A stretch of 64,000 nt of DNA from JALZKA01 sp963725035 (GTDB lineage: Bacteria; Actinomycetota; Thermoleophilia; Solirubrobacterales; 70-9): the NCBI GenBank assembly GCA_963725035.1, contig CAVRWX010000018.1, positions 496,001 through 560,000 on the forward strand. The letters are read 5' to 3'. The notes beneath the pieces were generated by a model. It saw only the letters and a program-made list of their open reading frames with translations. It made no database searches and was not told the origin of the DNA. The position numbers were made by a program, and so were the translations under genes. Positions 61,684 to 64,000 of the stretch are shown piece by piece (within the stretch, counting starts at the first letter, position 1; every line of letters begins with the position of its first letter).

Positions 61684-62638
61684 CTAACGGCGGCGACGCG
61701 TCTGCATCTGGCGCCGCATACCGGAGCTAGATGCAGGCGGAGCACTAAAGAGGGTCAACCGCCTCGGCGAGCAATGGCGCTGATCGAGATCTCGGGCGGT
61801 CGCTTCAACTTGGTGATCGATCTGCTCGGAGCCGTAGCGGATGACCTCGTATCCGGCGCCCCGGATTTTCAGATCGCGACGGCGGTCCACGACCACCGCG
61901 GCCGGTCTGCCGTGCTCCTCGCGGCCGTCCAGTTCCACTGCGAGCCTCAGGTGTGGCCAGACCGCATCGACCTCGTAGCCCGCGACCTCGTAGTTCGGGA
62001 TCGGAAGTTCGATGCCGTGCCGCTCGCAGAAGAACAAGAATCGGTCCTCGAGCGGGCTTCTGTGTTCTGGCCAACTCCGGCATATGCACCCTCAAGCGCC
62101 TCGCGAAGCAGGCGAGACCCTTGGCGCCCGGATTGCGACAGCTCCTCAGATCTGAGAGAGAGTCATGAGGCCGCTCTCTATCCGTGATTGCCAGGGCCCG
62201 CCGCAAACCCGCGAAAGAGACGAGCGACGAGGCGTCCAACAGCGTCTGCGCAACAGGTGTCACCGGAAGGTCGCGGTGCCATTCGCGCTCGACCGTGCCG
62301 GGGTGGTGAATGAATAGTCCAGGACGAGACCGCCGCGCACCGGGAGCACTCACGTGAATCGTCCGGCTCGCGAACCGCAGGAGGCCCCTCCACCAGGCAG
62401 CAGTGATGTGACTGAGCGCCGCACCAGGTCCGGCGAGAAGCAACGCCTCGTGGAACGGTGTGACCTCGGTTTCCCCCATGTGCCCTACCGCGTAGAGCCC
62501 ATCGCGGACGCGGTGAAGCCGCCCGTTTCGCTCCCACCGCACAACCCTCGACTTCGAGAGCCCGCAGCGCCGCAGTTGCGCGGTCGTGATTCTCCCGCCC
62601 TGCTTCGCCGCAAGCCGCGACACCCTCCTCGTCGACAC
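61684..62638 (-). CDS. AbiEi-like winged-helix / DUF559 nuclease-like protein (one frameshift)
   Basis: From GTG 62638: VSRLAAKQGGRITTAQLRR, VRWERNGRLHRVRDGLYAVG is the AbiEi-type N-terminal winged helix of type IV antitoxins; EALLLAGPGAALSHITAAWW, LPVTPVAQTLLDASSLVSF follow. The chain breaks near 62062 and continues with SPLEDRFLFFCERHGIELP, VDAVWPHLRLAVELDGREEH and GYEVIRYGSEQIDHQ, the DUF559 fold of Vsr-like endonucleases (PD-(D/E)XK). Related repeats flank it (61702-61740 and 62643-62672). About 318 residues when corrected. Role unknown; such genes are common accessory genes in actinobacteria. Confidence 0.72.
61702..61740. repeat. Palindromic repeat, right of the AbiEi/DUF559 stop
   Basis: Contains CTGCATCT (61702-61709) and AGATGCAG (61729-61736) as arms around CGCCGCATACCGGAGC. 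A related sequence, CGTCCGCATACCGGCGCTG plus TTTGCAGGCG, is at 62643-62672 just before the gene. Confidence 0.7.
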
Positions 62639-62642
62639 TTGG

Positions 62643-62672
62643 CGTCCGCATACCGGCGCTGTTTGCAGGCGA
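62643..62672. repeat. Related repeat, left of the AbiEi/DUF559 start
   Basis: Shares GCATACCGG, GCT and TGCAGGCG in the same order and spacing with 61712-61740; the second palindrome arm is not conserved. Together the two copies frame the nuclease-like gene in direct orientation. Confidence 0.6.
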
Positions 62673-62750
62673 GTTGTCCATCGCGCGCGACGCTGCCGCA
62701 TCGCCGCGCGCGGGTGTTGCGTGGAGTGTGCGGAAAGCGCTTCGAAAGCC

Positions 62751-63398
62751 CTACGAACTACCGGCGAGTTCTTGAAGGAACGGGTTCGTGGCGCGCTCCG
62801 CGCCGAGCGTTGTCACTCCCATGTGCCCGGGATAGACGCCCGTCTCGTCGGGGAAGCGTTCGAGGAGCTCGCCGATCGAGGCCAGGAGCGTCGGCCAGTC
62901 TCCGAATGGCAGGTCCGTCCGCCCGACCGATCCCTGGAAGAGGACGTCGCCTGAGAACAGAACGCGCTCGTCCGGGATCGAGTAGGTGACGTGCCCGGGG
63001 CTGTGCCCTGGGGTGAAGACGACGTCGATCTCGAAGCCGGCCAGCTCCAGATGCTCGCCGCCGGAGACCGTCTCCTCGGCGTCCCAGCTCTCGTAAGGGC
63101 CGAAGCCCTCCCACGGGATGTAGGACATGATGTCCGCGAGGACGCGCGTCTCGAGCTCCGGGCAATAGACGGGAGCGCCCGTCGCCTTCGCCACCGGCGC
63201 GACGGCCCCGATGTGGTCGAAGTGGGTGTGGGTGAGCAGGATCGCCTCGAGCTTCGAGATCCCGAGCTGCTCGAGCGTCGCGAGGATCCGGCCGGCCTCA
63301 TCGCCCGGATCGATGATGAGAGCGGTGTCCGAGTCGTCCTGGCGGAAGATGAACGTGTTCTCGGCCACCTGCCCGACCGTGAGCATGCGAATGTCCAT
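62751..63398 (-). CDS. Metallo-beta-lactamase-fold hydrolase, glyoxalase II-like
   Basis: 215 residues. Two-metal site complete: LLTHTHFDHIGAVAPVAK (HxHxDH), VVFTPGHSPGHVTYS (His), VLFSGDVLFQGSVGRTDLPFGD (Asp) and VYPGHMGVTTLGAE (His). This is the YcbL/GloB-type MBL family; the substrate, glutathione or mycothiol-like or other thioester, is not deducible. Seven bases after a small conserved membrane-protein gene. Confidence 0.9.
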   Translation of the reverse strand: MDIRMLTVGQVAENTFIFRQDDSDTALIIDPGDEAGRILATLEQLGISKLEAILLTHTHFDHIGAVAPVAKATGAPVYCPELETRVLADIMSYIPWEGFGPYESWDAEETVSGGEHLELAGFEIDVVFTPGHSPGHVTYSIPDERVLFSGDVLFQGSVGRTDLPFGDWPTLLASIGELLERFPDETGVYPGHMGVTTLGAERATNPFLQELAGSS

Positions 63399-63404
63399 GG
63401 GGAG

Positions 63405-63793
63405 CTAGCGCCTTGGCGCGCGCCCGTTGCCTTGGCGCGCGCGGCCTGGCGAGCCGCCTGGTCCTTCGCCATGCGCCTTCGGTACAGGAACCGCTCGAGG
63501 TAGTAGCCGGCCGGCGTGTAGAGCCCGAGCATGAAGATCGAGAGGACCGCGGAGGCGGCGATGGGCTGGCCGACTACGAACGCCATGAGGACGAACAGGA
63601 TCGCCGACATGATGAGCGAGCGGTTGAAGGCGCTCTGCCAGGTCGGCGCTGCGGTCTTTCGGAGCTCGGCATTTCGCCGGGCCTGCGCTCGCGCCTGGTC
63701 GCGGTTCTGGGGGCGGCTCCTCGACTGCCGGTTGATCGACCCGCCCTGGGTCCCCTTGTGCTTCTTCTTGCGCCTTTTCTTGGTCTGAGCCAC
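63405..63793 (-). CDS. Small basic two-helix membrane protein (probable frameshift)
   Basis: GTG at 63793. A Lys/Arg-rich start (VAQTKKRRKKKHKGTQGGS, then RSRPQNRDQARAQARRNAEL) is followed by two helices (SLIMSAILFVLMAFVVG and AASAVLSIFMLGLYTPAGYYL). The correct frame after RQAARAK would continue NGRAPRR to a TAG at 63405-63407. As written, one base is missing near 63430 and the frame would run on for another 180 codons through the hydrolase gene. Corrected length is about 129 residues. A conserved neighbour of the MBL gene in related genomes, by recollection. Confidence 0.65.
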
Positions 63794-63816
63794 GCGCCAA
63801 ATCTAGTGGCTTTGGG

Positions 63817-64000
63817 CTAGTCGCCTGCCAGTTCGGCGAGCCGATCCTCGATCACGCCGCGAGCCCGGTCGAAGCCGGGCATGGGGACGTCGCCGGGGAA
63901 ACCGTCGAGTGCTGCCCTGGGCACCAGCCCGACGATCTCTGCGGCGCGGATCTCGCCGGCGTGAGGCTCGGCCAGCTCGCGCGCGTGGGCGACCACCTCG
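63817..64000 (-). CDS. C-terminal part of a probable glutamate formimidoyltransferase
   Basis: The last 60 residues of a gene entering from the right: VVAHARELAEPHAG, then IRAAEIVGLVPRAALDGFPGD, PMPGFDRARGVIEDRLAEL and stop at 63817-63819. The ELVGLVPxxAL-like block near the end is characteristic of formiminotransferase-type folate enzymes. The catalytic part is outside the window, so this is tentative. Confidence 0.5.
   Translation of the reverse strand, partial: EVVAHARELAEPHAGEIRAAEIVGLVPRAALDGFPGDVPMPGFDRARGVIEDRLAELAGD

Noticed and set aside
9162..63793. Programmed ribosomal frameshifting as explanation of the broken genes
   Set aside because: The breaks are in many unrelated genes, in both directions, without slippery heptamers or downstream structures; consensus error is simpler.

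Overview
This 64 kb window is high-GC actinobacterial DNA, most likely from Thermoleophilia (Solirubrobacterales-like). The reasons are the gene order dgt-dnaG, xseB-ispA-dxs-tlyA-nadK-recN and alaS-yqgF-mltG-aroE, frequent GTG/TTG starts with 4-base stop/start overlaps, and a complete type IV pilus system interleaved with shikimate genes. The assignment is by gene content and order only; no rRNA, tRNA or CRISPR array was found.

Layout. 0-12.6 kb, minus strand: primase (partial), dgt, a DUF3159 membrane protein, recO, a P1 peptidase, mutM, xerD, a Nudix hydrolase, a PepT-like peptidase, pyrG, recN, nadK and tlyA. 12.6-21.2 kb is an accessory island between tlyA and dxs, which are normally neighbours. 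It carries small genes on both strands, three paralogous proteins with histone-H1-like basic tails plus a hydrophobic helix, a ferritin-like DUF892 protein with the same kind of tail, a YbcI/DUF2294 protein, an SOS-box-like palindrome in front of a small CxxC protein, SnoaL-like genes and debris, and five copies of a short palindrome. 21.2-25.3 kb: dxs, ispA, xseB, nusB, efp. 25.3-31.4 kb: LtrA, an M42 peptidase, a molybdopterin oxidoreductase and a Pro-peptidase. 31.4-34.5 kb: aroQ, a fused aroK-aroB, aroC. 34.5-43.7 kb: a pilus operon (PilP-like, PilO, PilN, PilM, prepilin peptidase, three minor pseudopilins, two pilins) with a class I c-di-GMP riboswitch in the leader of the promoter-proximal pilin. 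44-46.4 kb: a secreted protein, topoisomerase IB and a solitary DNA methyltransferase. 46.6-53.4 kb: pilC, pilT, pilB, aroE, mltG, yqgF. 53.4-61.6 kb: alaS, an IscU-like/MnmA fusion, a membrane-anchored protein, a 6S RNA, aspS, hisS. 61.7-64 kb: an AbiEi/DUF559 gene flanked by related repeats, a metallo-hydrolase, a small membrane protein and the end of a likely formiminotransferase.

How the genes work together. PilB/PilT motors, PilC, PilM-N-O, the pilins and the prepilin peptidase make up most of a type IV pilus machine; no PilQ secretin is present, which fits a single-membrane cell. The riboswitch puts the first pilin operon under second-messenger control. The island looks like stress or nucleoid-associated functions.

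Caution on sequence quality. At least ten single-base frameshifts interrupt otherwise well-conserved genes, including dxs and hisS. They sit mostly in short C or G runs, so most are probably assembly or basecalling errors, and the genes are annotated here across the breaks.
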